Below, one piece after another: positions 50,763 to 62,339 of a stretch of DNA of 64,000 nucleotides. Source of the DNA: Dermacentor variabilis (Eukaryota > Arthropoda > Arachnida > Ixodida > Ixodidae); NCBI RefSeq assembly GCF_050947875.1, contig NC_134570.1:226471265-226535264 (forward strand), in the 5' to 3' direction. The position numbers and the translations under genes were made by a program. Position 1 is the stretch's first letter, and every line of letters starts with the position of its first letter. Below the pieces are notes generated by a model. The model saw only the letters and a program-made list of their open reading frames with translations. It ran no database searches and had not been told where the DNA came from.

Positions 50763-52526
50763 CTATGTTTTGATGCGCATATTATGAACACGCACGTAGC
50801 AACAATTACCCAAGCCGCGAGACATGCGCTTCAGACGGTAAATCCAGCTACAGAGGATCTCCGCCGCCAGAGATGTCAGGCTGACACAGCAGCAGCCGTA
50901 AAAAACACCAACAAATTGCCGCGCATCCAAAGGACTCGCATTCACGCCGAGGTGCCCTTCTGAGCAACTCCAAAACATCTTTCGTGTCAAGCGCAGCTCC
51001 CAGCCTGCCTCAAAGACGACGCGCGTGAGCCAGGCAATTTCCCGGCGGAAGGGGTAATCGTTTCTCATGGGGTAGCCGCCGACGATCGTGCTCAGCACCT
51101 CCTTTCCCTCTGCGATGTGCCGCGAGTCGCCCCGGTAGAGGCACAGATCCGAGCCAACGGTGAGGTACACGTGCGTGCCCTTGGCGACCCTCTTCAGGCA
51201 GGTCTCGTGGTTGCGAGCCACCACGTCGTCGGCCGCCCTACGGCGGCGCACGGCGGCCGCGGCATCGATGACGCTCTTCCGGCGGTAGGCACCGGCTTCC
51301 CGCAGCAGGAGGTCGAAGTACGTGCGGGCCACGACGCAGGGAAGCAGCTGGCCAGCTTCCAGTTTTGGGTATATCTTGTCCAGGGTGTCGTCTGCCTCCC
51401 AGCGCGCCCCCGCCGTGACGCTGGCCGTGAGGAGGCTTTGCGTGTAGGCGGCCAGCGAGAAGCAGGCGGCCGTCCACGCTGCGAGCACGATGCGACTAGC
51501 GCTTCGCTTGCTCTGCAGCGGCGAACTGAACAGGAACACGCTGGCCACTAGAGCGAGCACGGCGTCCTGCGAGAGCTCCCAGATAGATTTGCGTCGTTTG
51601 CTTTCCAGCAGAATTGCCATGACGCAGGCGACCAGCGCCAGCAGCAGCAAGGATGCCAATGGTAGAATGCTCAGCAGGAAGTCGCCTATTGCACGCGTTC
51701 TTTTTGGCACATAATAGGAAGCACCGCCGAACCTATTGACTGTGGCATAAACTTGTCCGTAGCGGCTCTCAGTCAGCCCGAAAGCGCTCGTAATAATGTC
51801 CACTTTGTTGCTATACAGGTCGTCGAGCCAGTGGTCGGGGTTGATCGCGCCCAGAGAGACGGTGCAGTTAAGTATTTTCAGCGCCTGAACCATGCTGTTC
51901 TTCTGTGCGGAGAAACAGCGGTTCAGAGCGGGTGGCGAGACATTCGCGTTTATGCATCCGACATTCACACTTGTTCCGGCCAGTGAATACAAATACACTC
52001 CACTGCGTGCGCGTTGCTCAAATAGGCTGGCAGCCTTCTCGCTCATGCTTACCACACTGAACCCAGAGTCTTTGTTGGAGACAGTGATGACCGAACCAAA
52101 AACTGCAACATCAACGAAGTCGCTGGTTTCACACCGTCCGGAACGTTCATTTACGATGATCCACGTCACTAAGCCACGCTGCCTTCTGGCACCAGCCAAC
52201 TTGGCAAGCTGCCGTCTCCAAATGATTCGCGGTATTATCACCACACTTTCAATGCGTCTGCGAACGTTATCGTCGAGGATCTCCATATAGGGCTGCCATG
52301 TAGAGCACCAGGACAGCATTTTGCGGGCGACTGGAGTCTCAAGCTTTAGGAAGGCATTTGTCAGTTCGGGTGTCAAGCACAAAAAATGAAGATCCACATT
52401 CTGGTCTACCATTCTATTCATTACAAGGGAAAGTGTTGTCCAGCCTTCAGTTCCATTTGAGACTGTGATGCATAAGACAATTGCGAGGACCATCCGACGG
52501 CAACCACTTGCCGACTGCATTACCAT
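50763..52526 (-). CDS. Divergent ionotropic receptor (iGluR family), single exon
   Basis: 587 residues from the ATG at 52526, uninterrupted and followed by a stop. A signal peptide is likely (MVLAIVLCITVSNG after internal Met12). The N-terminal half includes the S1 ligand-binding lobe, with ITSAFGLTESRYGQVYAT; T252 and R255 occupy the places of the ITLVREEV-type T and R that hold the agonist carboxylate in glutamate receptors. Transmembrane segment 1 is about 283-307 (SILPLASLLLLALVACVMAI). The pore region is about 315-335 (IWELSQDAVLALVASVFLF). Segment 3 is about 345-368 (VLAAWTAACFSLAAYTQSLL), the family's YTANLAAF-like gate. The S2 lobe runs to about 530, with PMRNDYPFRREIAWLTRVVF. Segment 4 is about 537-563. 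Members of this family are ligand-gated cation channels used in chemosensation by arthropods. Ligand, partner subunit and expression cannot be read from sequence. Confidence 0.85.
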   Translation of the reverse strand: MVMQSASGCRRMVLAIVLCITVSNGTEGWTTLSLVMNRMVDQNVDLHFLCLTPELTNAFLKLETPVARKMLSWCSTWQPYMEILDDNVRRRIESVVIIPRIIWRRQLAKLAGARRQRGLVTWIIVNERSGRCETSDFVDVAVFGSVITVSNKDSGFSVVSMSEKAASLFEQRARSGVYLYSLAGTSVNVGCINANVSPPALNRCFSAQKNSMVQALKILNCTVSLGAINPDHWLDDLYSNKVDIITSAFGLTESRYGQVYATVNRFGGASYYVPKRTRAIGDFLLSILPLASLLLLALVACVMAILLESKRRKSIWELSQDAVLALVASVFLFSSPLQSKRSASRIVLAAWTAACFSLAAYTQSLLTASVTAGARWEADDTLDKIYPKLEAGQLLPCVVARTYFDLLLREAGAYRRKSVIDAAAAVRRRRAADDVVARNHETCLKRVAKGTHVYLTVGSDLCLYRGDSRHIAEGKEVLSTIVGGYPMRNDYPFRREIAWLTRVVFEAGWELRLTRKMFWSCSEGHLGVNASPLDARQFVGVFYGCCCVSLTSLAAEILCSWIYRLKRMSRGLGNCCYVRVHNMRIKT

Positions 52527-53634
52527 GCGATTATTGTCAAGAGCGAAGGTGAGCCAGAGCTAGTCTGTTCGTTGAAGTGTACTCGACCGTACTCGAGGTG
52601 TACTTCGATCGAACCCAGTGCCCCATCGAAGCAGTGGCGTTGAAATTGCGCCGTGCCTTTTTGCACTTTGTTTACTTTGTAAACGCCCTTTATCGCTGCT
52701 CCCGTACAGATGACGAGAGTAATCAAGCAGAGTGCAGTCGCAAACACATTTCCAAATTGGCGTTTTTGCGTTCTTTCTCGCAGGGTCCTGTACTAATGGC
52801 TATATCATGCTGAGTCGGTTTCAGCCTGCATCATTTGCTATTTCACGTCAACCGCCGGTTCACCATGCCACTGTGTGAGCATGTAGTGCTGTGGACTGCA
52901 GGAAGTTTGAGATTTTTCTCTGTTCCCGTGACAATTCCTTCGTGCGTCTCTTTTGTAACGCTTGTCGGGCGTATTCTGTAATATATATTTTTTGTTCGTT
53001 TGTCGCTGCTGCCGCGTTTGCAGCTGCTATAGCACTGGGGTATATAAGTTCCTTGGTTCTGAGTTTAATCCAAAAGGCTAAGAAAGCATTCTCCCTCTTT
53101 GGACCCAGCTTGCACGATGGGTTTGTGTCGGTTTTGTTCATAGCTCTGGCTTCACGATATTGCAGCTCACATTCATGGGGCATTAATTGGTCGTTGTAGC
53201 CTAGTTCATTCTTAATTGAAGTAATTGTAATTGCAACCAGTTACTTTTTCATAACGTGTACACGGCTTTGGCTCCCAGGGGTTCTAGCCGCCAATTACGT
53301 GGCGCTGCCACTGCCGACATCGTTGTTGGCATTGACATTGTCGATGCTTTCAATGTTATTTCCGCCCCCTTATTCTTGGTCCATTCTCACTTATGGGTAT
53401 ATGCCATGTTTGTGGATAACCATCATAACTGTCACGTGCGCTTCCGTTGTGCCGTGGACGCTATTTTCACGAGCATGACAAGGAAGAATTACACGCAAAT
53501 ACTTTGTCATCTTGTGAAAAATAATTTCTGTACTATGCATATAATTTCGTCGTCATGCACTGCGGTATTGCTCGTTTTTCCCTCCGGAATACATGCATAG
53601 ACGACATTGCTCTCACAATTTACGTGCAGCACAA
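52527..53634. other. Sequence upstream of the receptor gene; no gene seen
   Basis: The first 80 bases (minus strand leader) include a GTACTCGA repeat. The rest shows overlapping short frames without a domain. A promoter for the receptor would lie here, but no TATA or initiator motif could be assigned with confidence. Confidence 0.35.
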
Positions 53635-54317
53635 AGACTTGGCTAAATGTCATCCGTTGACTCATATAAGTACCTCGGCATAACCTTTTCAACTACCCTA
53701 ACTTGGTCACATCATGTCCTTAACTTAGCCAAAGCCGGGAATCAAACCCTCGGTTTTCTCCGCCAGAACCTAAGACTTGCAAAACTATTTGGTTATGTTA
53801 CATATGTCCGCGCAAAGTTAGAATATGCATGCCCTGTCTGGGATCCTCATCAACATAACCAATCCAATACACTTGAATCAGTTCAAAACCATGCAGCACG
53901 GTTTATTTACTCGGAATATTCTTACCATGCCAGCGTGTCTGAACTAAATATCCGTGCCGGTCTTACTTATCTAGAATCACGACGTCATATTTCTAGACTG
54001 TGTCTTTTCCGCAAAGACTATCATTGGCCACTCTCGATTTCAGCTCAATTACCAGCCCATCGTCAGTCCAGCCGCATTAACCACACAAAAGCCGTGTACC
54101 TCCCCCGGCGCAGACTACTTCCCATCTAGGATCATTTTTTGTGAAAACCACAAGGGTTGGAATGGTCTGTCTGCGCTGTCACGCACCACTCCGACGCAGA
54201 TCAATTCAAGGCTGTTCTCGAATCACTGTTTTGTTAAACTAAGCCAATCCCTCATGATACCCCAAATCTGGGGCCTTTGAGGTGTATTAAATAAATAAAT
54301 AAATAAATAAATAAATG
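53635..54317 (+). mobile_element. CR1/Jockey-like LINE 3' end (C-terminal RT part)
   Basis: The 5' truncation is just before SVDSYKYLGITFSTTLTWS. The frame (53647-54129) holds VRAKLEYACPVWDP and VQNHAARFIYSEYSYHASVS, then stops. The 3' non-coding end is TCTGGGGCCTTTGAGGTG, with a long (AATA)n tail 54285-54317. Family as at 47.2 kb. Confidence 0.85.
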
Positions 54318-54868
54318 AATACATTGCCCAGCATTGTTGTTGCACGATAGCTCACTCGTTCGCGAGCTCGACTGCCAAATGCTCATTGCTTCATTGGCAT
54401 GGGGTTAAAGTCGCAGTGAAGGTGCCTGTAGAGAAGTTTTCTTCAAGCGTTGAAAACACCACAGCTGGGGATGACGAAGTGGCCAGCTGACGAGAAAAAT
54501 TGCCGTTAAGTGTCGCCGTTCACGTCGTCGTCAGCATAACGAAGTGGTATAGATGGGCGGATGGGACCTATCCGGCATGGCAGCCCGAATTTCCCACACT
54601 TAACTGCAGTCGCAGTAAAATGCAGTGGCACACCTGCATGCCTTCACCGCCTTTTATGCGGCCGCATGGGAAGCAATAAAATGCTCTACATAACTCCAAT
54701 GGGCAAAGTTCTCCAAGTCCACCAATATACGTGAACAACTTGAATGAGGTAACAGTGAACTCCTTAGCAACTTACGGAAGGCGAGTGCTAGCTTTGGTTC
54801 TGAAAAATAGGCGCGCACTTGCCAAATATCCTCATAACCCCTGAGTACAGTCGCTGACAGTCATGATG
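54318..54868. other. Unassigned sequence
   Basis: No coding or RNA feature was recognised. It ends at GACAGTCATGATGATGATGATG (54858-54880), the 3' tail of the next LINE. Confidence 0.35.
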
Positions 54869-54949
54869 ATGATGATGACAACCTAATTGTACCGCCAGAT
54901 AAGGAGGCCTCCTACCCCGGCACACAGGCCTAGGGGACGGGAGACGGGA

Positions 54950-57900
54950 CCTCCACGATTAGAAGCAAGCAAATATGTCTTGACTCTTCGCGGCTTCTTC
55001 CGCCAGGCGGATGGCTTGTTGCTGTGGAGCAGAGTCATCGCTCCACAGCAGGGCTTCCAAGGCCTCTCTACAATTTATACTAGCTTTACCCACTGGGAAG
55101 CTCGCATATTCCCAGATTATGTGGTCGAAGGTCCTTCTCACCCCACAGTGCATGCACTTATCATTTTCTCTATCATCTATCTGAACATGGTGTGCCCAGA
55201 CCGGGTTTACGAAGTTCCCAGCTTGCAGGCGTCTCTATTGTTTAGACTTTTCTCCGGTAGTGGCACTAGTTTCCTGCGTAACCGATAATTTTCGACGATC
55301 TCAGCATAATTTTGAAGACGCTCGTCCATGTTCCGGCAGTCGGACAGGTCCACCACTACTCGAAAGTAGAGAGCTCGGGCTAACTCGTGGGAACGGACGT
55401 GTGTGCAGGGGTCCAAATTAGGATAATTTTTCTGTTTAGCCGTCTACTGGCCAGAACCCTTGCCACTTCCGGAAAGACCTTAAACTTTGCAAAATTCAAA
55501 ATGGCCGTTTGGTATCGCTTGTTATGCAATTGGCTTCCGTTCCAACGCGAGCGAGCTCTATCGCAACTTATTCTGCCGTTTCCCTATTGTGTTTTAATGG
55601 TGGCGGCCGATACGGGGGCATCTCGGCCACCTACCACCGAGGCGACCGTCACACCCGACTTGCCACTTGCCGCGTCCACGTACTCAACCGACTTCCTGTC
55701 AATTGAGTCCAAGCGTCTGACTAGTGCTTCTGCTCTCTTTTCCATCCTCGCCGCGTTGAATGTGGAATGCATGTTACGAGGGAGGGGGGAATGATTAGAT
55801 TTTCTCTGCAGTGCTGCGGGATGTTTGGCTTGCCTCGTAGTCGCTTATCTGTTCGCAGGCCTACCATTTCGAGGATAGCTCTGCCCATGGTCGTTCAGCT
55901 TAATCTTTCGAGCTGCGAAATTCTGACAGCCTCCACCATTTCGTACCAGGTATTGTGCACTCCCATAGAGAGGAGCTTCTCTGTGTAGGTGCTAATTGGT
56001 AAGCCTAAGGGCCTCTTGCGCCGTCGTATGAGCGAGCTGAGTTTCCTCCTATCCTCTAACCTTATGTTTAAGAAAGGTGTGACACAGCACATGCAGCTTG
56101 TTACGTATGCTTGGGTTAGTTTAAGCTAGGTTCTTTCCTTCAGGCTTCGTCCTTTCAGTGCGATCCTTCTAAATATGCCAAGGGCTTGCGTGGCAAATCC
56201 CTCTAGCTTTTTCATTGCTCCATCATTATATCCATTTTCCTGAATGAATAGTCCTAAGATTCTGATTTGATCTACCTTTGGGACTGGTTTCCCCTCTATT
56301 TTAATGTTAAATTTCCCAGCTGCGCTTGTATCGGAGCGACTTTGGGTTATAGACGAATAACTCCGATTTTGGCGGAGAGCATGAGGGACCCCTACCGGCC
56401 GCATGGGCCCTTGTCCGCCGCCGCCTGCAGGCGCTCTTTGATGTTCACATTGCTCTCCTAATTAGTCCAGAGGTTGAGGTCATCCGCATACATACTGAAA
56501 TTTAGCCCCTCTATGCTTCTCAGAGCTTCGGGGAGGCTCCTCGTCGCCCCGTTGAAGAGGAACGGAGAGAAAACCGAGCCCTGTGGTTTCCTCCTGCTCC
56601 CTAGCTTCAGTGTGGGAGATTTAATGTCTTCGAACTTCATGCAGGCAGTTTTGTCTGACAAAAAGTCCTTGATGTAGCCCTATGTTCGGCCGCCTACCCC
56701 GATTACTTAGAGACTGCGGAGGATCACTTCGTGTTTAACATTATCAAAAGCCTTTGTCAAGACCAGACCAAGAATTACTTTGGCATCTCTAGAACGTGAG
56801 TCGAATATGTCATGTTTGAGTCGGAGCATCACGTCCTGCGCGCACAAGCCCAGTTGGAAGCTGATGATCTCGTGCCGCCACAGGTCGTTTTCTCCCATAA
56901 AGCGCGTCAGTCTGGTTTGGACTTCGTACTCCATCACTTTCCCCATGCATGAAGTTTTCTAGTTGCGGGAGTTTACCCGGTTTAGGCATTACGATTACGT
57001 TTGTCGACTTCCACTGGCGAGGCATGTGAACTTTAGTGCAAATTTCTTGCATGTACTCCGTCAGAGCGCTGATGGAGTCATCATCCACGTTTCTTAAAAT
57101 TGTGTTAGTTGTTCCATCAGGGCCCGGGGCCGATTTCCTTTTCAGTCCCAATATTGCTGCCCTGTCCTCCGTCTCCGTGATGGGTGCGCCTAGCTCCTCG
57201 TTGGGAGCTCTGTCGTACTCCGGGAGCAGGGTACTATAATTATCGCCAATGTACATGGTAATTCACTTGTCCATCAATTCGGCGTCTGTACCCTCAAACG
57301 TGTGCCTGGCTTTTGATAATCTGATTCTTGATTGGGTTTTCGAATTGTTTGGATCTAACAGGTGTCTCAGTTGACCCCACGTTTTAGAAAGCTTCATGCC
57401 CCCCCTTCCATCTCGTCACATCTGCTGCACCAATTCTGTTCGCATAATTTAGGCGCATAATTTCCAATTTCTTTGTTATGTCTAGAGATCCTCCTTCTAA
57501 GATTACGGTTCCATTTTTCCTTCTTTTGTCTGCACCCCATACCATGTTTCGCCTCCCACATGTGAAGCAGCTTGCTATCAACTATTTCTGGGACATCGTC
57601 CCCTTCAAGCGTCTTGGTTGCCTCTTCAGCGTGACGCGTCAGGGCCTCCGTCCATTTCTCTATGTTTGTGATTTTCCCTATGACAGCTTTCTCTCGCTTC
57701 TCTCTAAATAATCCTTATTCGGTGACCCTCGGTTGACGCGCACAGCGCGTCTTCACTCCTTTTTTAAGGATCGCGGTTGGAATGAAATGATCGCTGCCTA
57801 AACTGCGCTCCAAATTTGGCCTCTTCCGATCTGTCACATTTTTGGAGAAGATCAGGCGAGGTGTCTGCGCACACGCTGTTACCCACCCTGGATGGACTAC

Positions 57901-58413
57901 TAGGGTCCGTATGTAAGGTGAGTCCTAGCTCGTGCGCGTCCTCCCATAGCTCTCGGCCATTTGGATCTTGTTTAGCGTAATCCAATTCCGGGTGCGCCAC
58001 ATGAAAGTCACCGACTATAGCAACGGGTTAATCCCGGCTGCGTCAATCGCTTTCCGAAAGGGGGCCCTGAATCTAACGTTTCTCTGCTGTGGAGTACTGC
58101 ACAAATTTAAGAGGAACACGCTCGGTTCCTCTTTTCGTCCCGTAAGAATTTCCAGTAGCACTGCCTCAATTTCTCTCGAGTTGACTTTGTGCTTGATTGC
58201 CGCAATGTCCATCTTAAACAGCACTGTAACGCGAGATTTCTCACCTCTGTCACTTGAAAAAGCTTGGTATCCCGAGAGTATTGCCGCTTTGTCCGCCTCC
58301 TAGCGGTTTCTCGTCTAATAGAGTCCAAGTACTATTGCACTAACGCCCGTTCGTTGGAAGCCGCGACAGTTCCGCTGCAAGATTAACGAGTCAGTTAATG
58401 CGCCTCTGGCCAT
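54950..58413 (-). pseudogene. I-clade LINE ORF2
   Basis: From the ATG at 58413 the reading LILQRNCRGFQ begins the endonuclease (I elements have LQWNCRG here), with SDHFIP at its end near 57790. RT words are KRKSAPGPDGTTNTIL, PRQWKSTNVIVMPKPGK, LVLTKAFDNVKHEVI, PQGSVFSPFLFNG and catalytic SMYADDLNLW (YADD). The LSMGVHNTWYEMVEA stretch and the RNase H start (DAASGKSGVTVASVV) follow. The C-terminal FDHIIWEYASFP and EALEALLWSDDSAPQQQAIR segment ends near 54959. At least a dozen interruptions were seen. Confidence 0.8.
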
Positions 58414-58642
58414 GTTGGAGCTGATCGAATTGTTCTTCCATTTTTAGTTGCCATTTTCCGATGGCAACTAATTACACCCTTTGCGTTTGTGCTTCGCCCG
58501 TAAGGGCTTCGATCTGGCTTTGAGTCTGGTGAATTGCTGCCACAATTTGGGTCATGAAAGAATCGAATTCAGCTTCGATTTTGGCTTGTAATCTTTTCTC
58601 TAGTGCCACCAATGGATCAGCGTCTTCCCCTTTGCGTTTCAC

Positions 58643-59985
58643 TTAGGCGGGTCTAGCCAATTCTACAATATTCTCTTCCTCCTCTAGTGTCGCAGGCTGC
58701 GTGGGAGCCACAGCCTTAGAGTCCTTAAAGGCTGGTTTCGGTATCAATTTGGTTGCGCGTTGTGGGAGGAGGGGTTTGGTTACGCGCCTGCAATTTTGGT
58801 CTATCCAACACTTGACTGAGCTTATTAATGACCTCATTAAGGTCCCCAACGTTTTTCCGTAATTTATTGATCCCCTCGTCCTTCTTTTCTTTTGCCTGGG
58901 AAACCCCACTGCCAAAGCTTACACTGTTTTGGTCCCTGCTTTTCCGCTTCTTAGTCCACGGGTGCGCCGGGGCCCTGGAGCTCGAACTCACCCCTGGGTC
59001 TGGATCCGGAGCGCCCCCTAAAAGGGGAGCTCGAGCGGCCACGCTGCTGCTGCCCTCCGGTGGTCTCTTCCAGCTTCGGGAAGGATTCGTTTCTGGCGCG
59101 AAAGTCCTCGTTTCAGCGGCTGACCTTGGAACGACCCCGGGGATTCCCCTCGGAGATCACTCCGGCTTGCTGCTGCTCCTGAAGTTGCTGCTGCTGTATC
59201 ATGTTGATCTTGCGTTCCCATTGCCTCTTCTTCACCTCGTAAGGAACACAGTAGAGTTTTCTAAATTTTCCGTCACCGAGCGGGTGGCCTATGCCGCACA
59301 GTTGGCGCTTGAGCTCACGTAAATGGTCTTGTGGCGGTTGCTTCAAGCCACAGCCACGACATTTCACATTCGCCGGGTCCGAGCAAACGTCTTCGTGGTG
59401 TCGGAGCCGGCCGCAGGCGTTACAAACTTCGTACTTCTTGCAGTAGGTTACGGAGCGTTGCCCCAGGGGCGTGAGTCTCACCAACCGCGGCACCTCTTTG
59501 TCTTCGAACAGTATTGAAACTGTCCTCGACGTTCCTCAGAGTCTTCGCACTCCCAGGACCAAATTATTCCCGTAGATTTGCAGCCGTTTCAAGATATCTG
59601 CGTCCGTGTAAGACAAAAAGACTTCATGCATGACGCCTTTCCCGCAGTCCGCCGGCATAGCGACGTACGTAGTCATTTTTTATTTTTTTCCCTTCGAACA
59701 CGAGGAGCTTCACGTCGGTGTATTTTCTCTTCCTTTCCACGCTGATGGTAGTGACGAGAATAGAATGTTGCTTCACGCTCGTCCAGATGTCGTCCTCTCC
59801 GGCCCTGTCTGGGATGAGGCCAGGCACCCTAAGTATTACGTCTGCCAGATATGCTATTCCGTGTTTCATCAGACGTGCAAGACCACCGTGCGGCCTCATA
59901 CTATCTTTTCGGTGCCGTCCGGAAGTCGGACAAATTGCCTTTCTACCGACTTATATCCTAGTAACACGGATGTGCTAACCGCAGT
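58643..59985 (-). pseudogene. I-clade LINE ORF1 (zinc-knuckle gag)
   Basis: Three zinc knuckles are readable: CNACGRLRHHEDVC, CRGCGLKQPPQDH and CGIGHPLGD (the second and third lack some ligands). Before them come RVPGLIPDRAGEDD and VKLLVFEGKKIKNDY. After them come a glutamine-rich segment, a lysine-rich RSRDQNSVSFGS segment and a coiled coil (KKDEGINKLRKNVGDLNEVI). The reading is broken by shifts at about 59500 and 59100. Confidence 0.75.
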
Positions 59986-59990
59986 TACGA

Positions 59991-60480
59991 CGTAGCTCAG
60001 TTACCGGGCTGAACTATGGTTACCGGTGACTACAGATGGACATAAGTTACACGGGAAAACCTGTCCTAAGTCAGCGCCGCTGCAGCACTGCGAAGCAGGT
60101 CACGTGATACTAAGTACTGCGAATGAAAATATATTTGTTTAGCTGTTCTTTCGAAGTATATTGACATAAAAACTGTATTTCCTTAAAACACGTCCGTTGT
60201 GTTAGCATCTGCACATTCTGAGCATACTGATGCAATTGCTTAGCGGGGTTTGGCAGCAGTTAGAGCTAGTCAGCGAACTCTAGGCCAAAGTCTGTGTCAC
60301 GGTGGGCACGAAAGCCAAGACAATCCATTGCTGGATGGGTATTTTTCCCTGAGCACGTGCGCTGTGACTAGCTGTGATCCCTGTGTTTCTGGCGTGTGTT
60401 TTTTAGACTGTACCTTATTGATTGTTGTTTCTTTCTTTTGTCGTTTCGGCCAGCCTTGATCTGGTGACGCGGACTGTTCG
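59991..60480. other. Unassigned sequence upstream of the Harbinger transposase
   Basis: No coding or RNA feature was recognised. Terminal inverted repeats of the Harbinger element should lie here or upstream, but I could not match any pair. Confidence 0.35.
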
Positions 60481-61750
60481 ATGGCGGTGAGCAAGGTTGT
60501 ATCTTGTGATGGGGACGAAGACCTCGACGACTTTTTCGTTATGTTTGCCGCTCAACGAACAGCGCTGCACAATAAGCAGATGGAAGCGCTCCGTGTACTG
60601 CAAGACATTGAGGAACTCGAACAGGAAAGATAGAACGCTGAAAGGCATTGTCACCTTCTCGTGGCCACGGCTGTTTGGCTTTGTTCCCATCAGCTGCATG
60701 TGTGGTCGCTCCCGCGGGCACAATCGTAGTATGAAGACACGCTCCCGCACTTTCTCTTAAGTGTATTCAGGGAAACTTCCGACTCAATCGGTGCACGTTT
60801 TGATATATTGCGAATGTTTGCAAATCGATAGCACAGCAAGACACCAAAATGCGCAGAGCCATCCCTCTGGAGAAGCGCGTGGCGATTGCATTGTAACGGC
60901 TGGCTACACCCGGCCAATATTTTTGGCGTCAGCCGTTCGTCGGTTATTATAATATTCCGCGAGTTTTGGAGTGTTGTGCGGCGCCTAGAACCGCGGTACG
61001 TGCGGTTCCCCTAGGCACAAGGGCAAGTAGAGCATCTGCGTCAGTTCTGCGCTGTTACCTCAAGGTAACTCAAGGTTTCCTCAAGGAACTGGTGCCCTGG
61101 ATGGCTGTCATATTGAAGTCTTCCCTCCGAAAGATTACACCACCGACTACTGTAACTATAAAACGTGGTACAACAGCATTGTTCTCGCTGTTGTTGATCA
61201 CCACTACAGATTTTTGTACACGAACGTTGCATCTCCGGGTCGAATACATGACGCGGCAGTATTCGAGCGGTCATGTCTGCCATATATACTGAGCAGCAAT
61301 TCGTTCAGGTCAGATGCCAAATCAATTGAAGTATCGGTTGGGCTTGTTCTCTTGGCTGACCAAGCATTCCCTCTGCAACCTCATTTGATGAAACCTTTTG
61401 TTAGGCAAGGTCCTATTGGTTCAGTATTGCATATTTTCAATAATAATGTGTCAAGCGCTAGACATATTGTGGAAAACGCCTTCGGGTGACTGAAAGCGCG
61501 GTTCCGAATCATGCATAAAGGCCTGGAATGTGATATCGATAACGTAAACTGCATCATCCATGCTTGCTGTGTTGTGAACAACATCTGTGAGCAGCTAACA
61601 CATCATTATTATGCAAACTGGATGGAACTTGTGCGTAGTGACGATGCAAGGCGGACTCAGCAAGTATGTACAAGCAGTCATAATGGGCCACAAGGAGTGG
61701 ATATGAGAGATGCACTTGCAAAGCATTTTGCCACACACGGGACCACCTAA
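60481..61750 (+). pseudogene. PIF/Harbinger transposase (HARBI1-like)
   Basis: The ATG at 60481 gives MAVSKVVSCDGDEDLDDFF. The reading breaks by stop and frameshift after EELEQER (about 60632). Later words in other frames are ANIFGVSRSSV-type (60920-60960) and EPRYVRFP (about 60990). From about 61077 the DDE domain is continuous: ALDGCHIEVFPPKDYTTDY (first D, codon 61100-61102), LADQAFPLQPHLMKPF (second D, 61358-61360), HIVENAFG (E, 61472-61474). An in-frame TGA at 61487-61489 then cuts LKARFRIMHKGLECD, the place of a conserved arginine. The frame ends in TAA at 61748-61750. The family cuts and pastes DNA and often has a Myb-like partner; none is visible here. Confidence 0.85.
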
Positions 61751-61753
61751 GTG

Positions 61754-62244
61754 TTTTGACTCAGCGCACTCTTAGGAGACACCACGAGGTAGCGACAAGC
61801 ACTCCTTCTACAGTCTATATGCTGCACAAATTCAATTTGCACAGTTCGTGAGAATTGTGCAAGAAGTTGTATGTCTGCTACAAGCAAGGTCTTGCTTTCA
61901 GTGCAGTTCTCGATCAGAGACGTTTCTTACACTAACCAGGGACATTATTCCTAACTTTCCCAGTGTGTTGTGAACATTACTTAGCATGCAGCGTAAGTGA
62001 ATCGTCTGCTTTCGTTTTCTTGTACTCGCGTGTGTGTCAGTTTCAGTACTACAGTGACAAAAGTGGCAACAAGCACTGCAGGGAGTTTCGTGGCAGTTTC
62101 ACGTGCCCTTGTAGCTCCACTCTTGGTAAGTTTTTGTATTGTGAATGATTCATACATTACAGAAGGCTGGAGTGGATGACTGCTTTTTATATTAAAAGTC
62201 AAGAAAGGCACCGACAGAATGAAGCACACTGTATGGATACAAGT
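61754..62244. other. Unassigned sequence
   Basis: No coding or RNA feature was recognised between the transposase stop and the hammerhead-like remnant. Confidence 0.35.
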
Positions 62245-62310
62245 TGTATCAACAGGGATAAAGTGCCTCATAAAAGCTGGCTGGCATTTCGATAGGTGGG
62301 CCTATCTTTT
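62245..62310 (-). repeat. Penelope-type hammerhead-like remnant
   Basis: On the minus strand it reads GATAGG CCCA CCTATC GAAA TGCCAGCC, then GAGGCACTTTATCCCTGTTG. The six-base stem, tetraloop and GAAA correspond to stem II and the second core box of a hammerhead ribozyme. The first core box (CUGANGA) is degraded to a run of A. The rest of the arm equals the right arm of the palindrome at 45999-46130. Confidence 0.55.
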
Positions 62311-62339
62311 TGAAAGGCTGATTGCATATAATATGCCTT

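Larger units (their letters stand above)
54869..59990 (-). mobile_element. I-clade LINE, near full length, decayed
   Basis: Coding order on the minus strand is ORF1 with CCHC knuckles (59.9-58.6 kb), endonuclease (58.4-57.7), RT (57.3-56.1) and RNase H with C-terminus (55.8-54.95). The 3' end carries a (CAT)n tail at 54865-54880. The ends are approximate. Many stops and shifts make it inactive. It is a different family from the I-clade elements at 17.6 and 28.7 kb, as the ORF1 knuckles and endonuclease start are not closely similar. Confidence 0.85.

Noticed and set aside
51117..51551. 144-codon frame on the plus strand opposite the receptor gene
   Set aside because: It is an antisense shadow of the GC-rich receptor coding sequence.
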